A stretch of DNA of 5,309 nt from Ruminococcus sp. CAG:382 (lineage in GTDB: Bacteria > Bacillota > Clostridia > Oscillospirales > CAG-382): the NCBI GenBank assembly GCA_000433115.1, contig FR892201.1:17690-22998 (forward strand). The letters are read 5' to 3'. Position numbers and translations under genes: made by a program. Numbering within the stretch: position 1 is the stretch's first letter; the number at the start of each line of letters is the position of its first letter. The notes below the pieces were generated by a model. It saw nothing but the letters and a program-made list of their open reading frames with translations. It was not told the DNA's origin and ran no database searches. Shown piece by piece: positions 5,294 to 5,309 of this stretch.

Positions 5294-5309
5294 GGGCGGC
5301 TGCCGTGGC

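Overview
This window looks like a chromosomal stretch from a Gram-positive anaerobe of the class Clostridia, probably a gut or rumen member of the Oscillospirales or Lachnospirales. The reasons are two clostridial-type Feo ferrous iron transport operons, strong SigA-type promoters, AGGAGG-like ribosome binding sites and moderate GC content. This placement is inference from gene style and was not tested by a search.

Layout. Positions 1-1213 hold a leftward operon, feoA-feoA-feoB. Its feoB runs off the left edge, leaving 138 N-terminal residues. The operon has a near-consensus promoter (TTGACA-N17-TATTAT) and three copies of the perfect dyad GTTAGC-N4-GCTAAC. One dyad lies on the transcription start, one in the leader and one about 100 bp upstream. 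Positions 1241-1284 hold the terminator of the next operon. Positions 1306-3535 hold a second leftward operon, feoA-feoB, complete and translationally coupled. Its FeoB belongs to a different sequence type from the first. Its promoter carries a different short palindrome at the -10/start region.

Positions 3536-3713 form a divergent promoter region. From it a rightward gene (3714-4898) encodes an uncharacterised membrane protein of about six TM segments with two four-cysteine zinc ribbons on a hydrophilic C-terminal tail. It ends at a strong hairpin terminator (4976-5010). Just beyond is a decayed fragment of an IS3/IS150-type transposase (about 5021-5227). Near the right edge a near-consensus leftward promoter (5265-5293) has no recognisable gene in the window and would transcribe antisense to the transposase remnant.

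How the genes work together. FeoB is the G-protein-coupled membrane Fe(II) permease and FeoA its small SH3-like cytosolic partner, so the left two thirds of the window is a doubled ferrous iron uptake locus. The two operons have separate promoters and different operator-like palindromes, which suggests they answer to different signals or regulators. No regulator gene is present. The zinc-ribbon membrane protein shares only the divergent intergenic region with the second operon, and a link to metal handling is not shown. I see no CRISPR array, tRNA, rRNA or clearly new multi-gene system. The most distinctive feature is the triple operator of the first feo operon.
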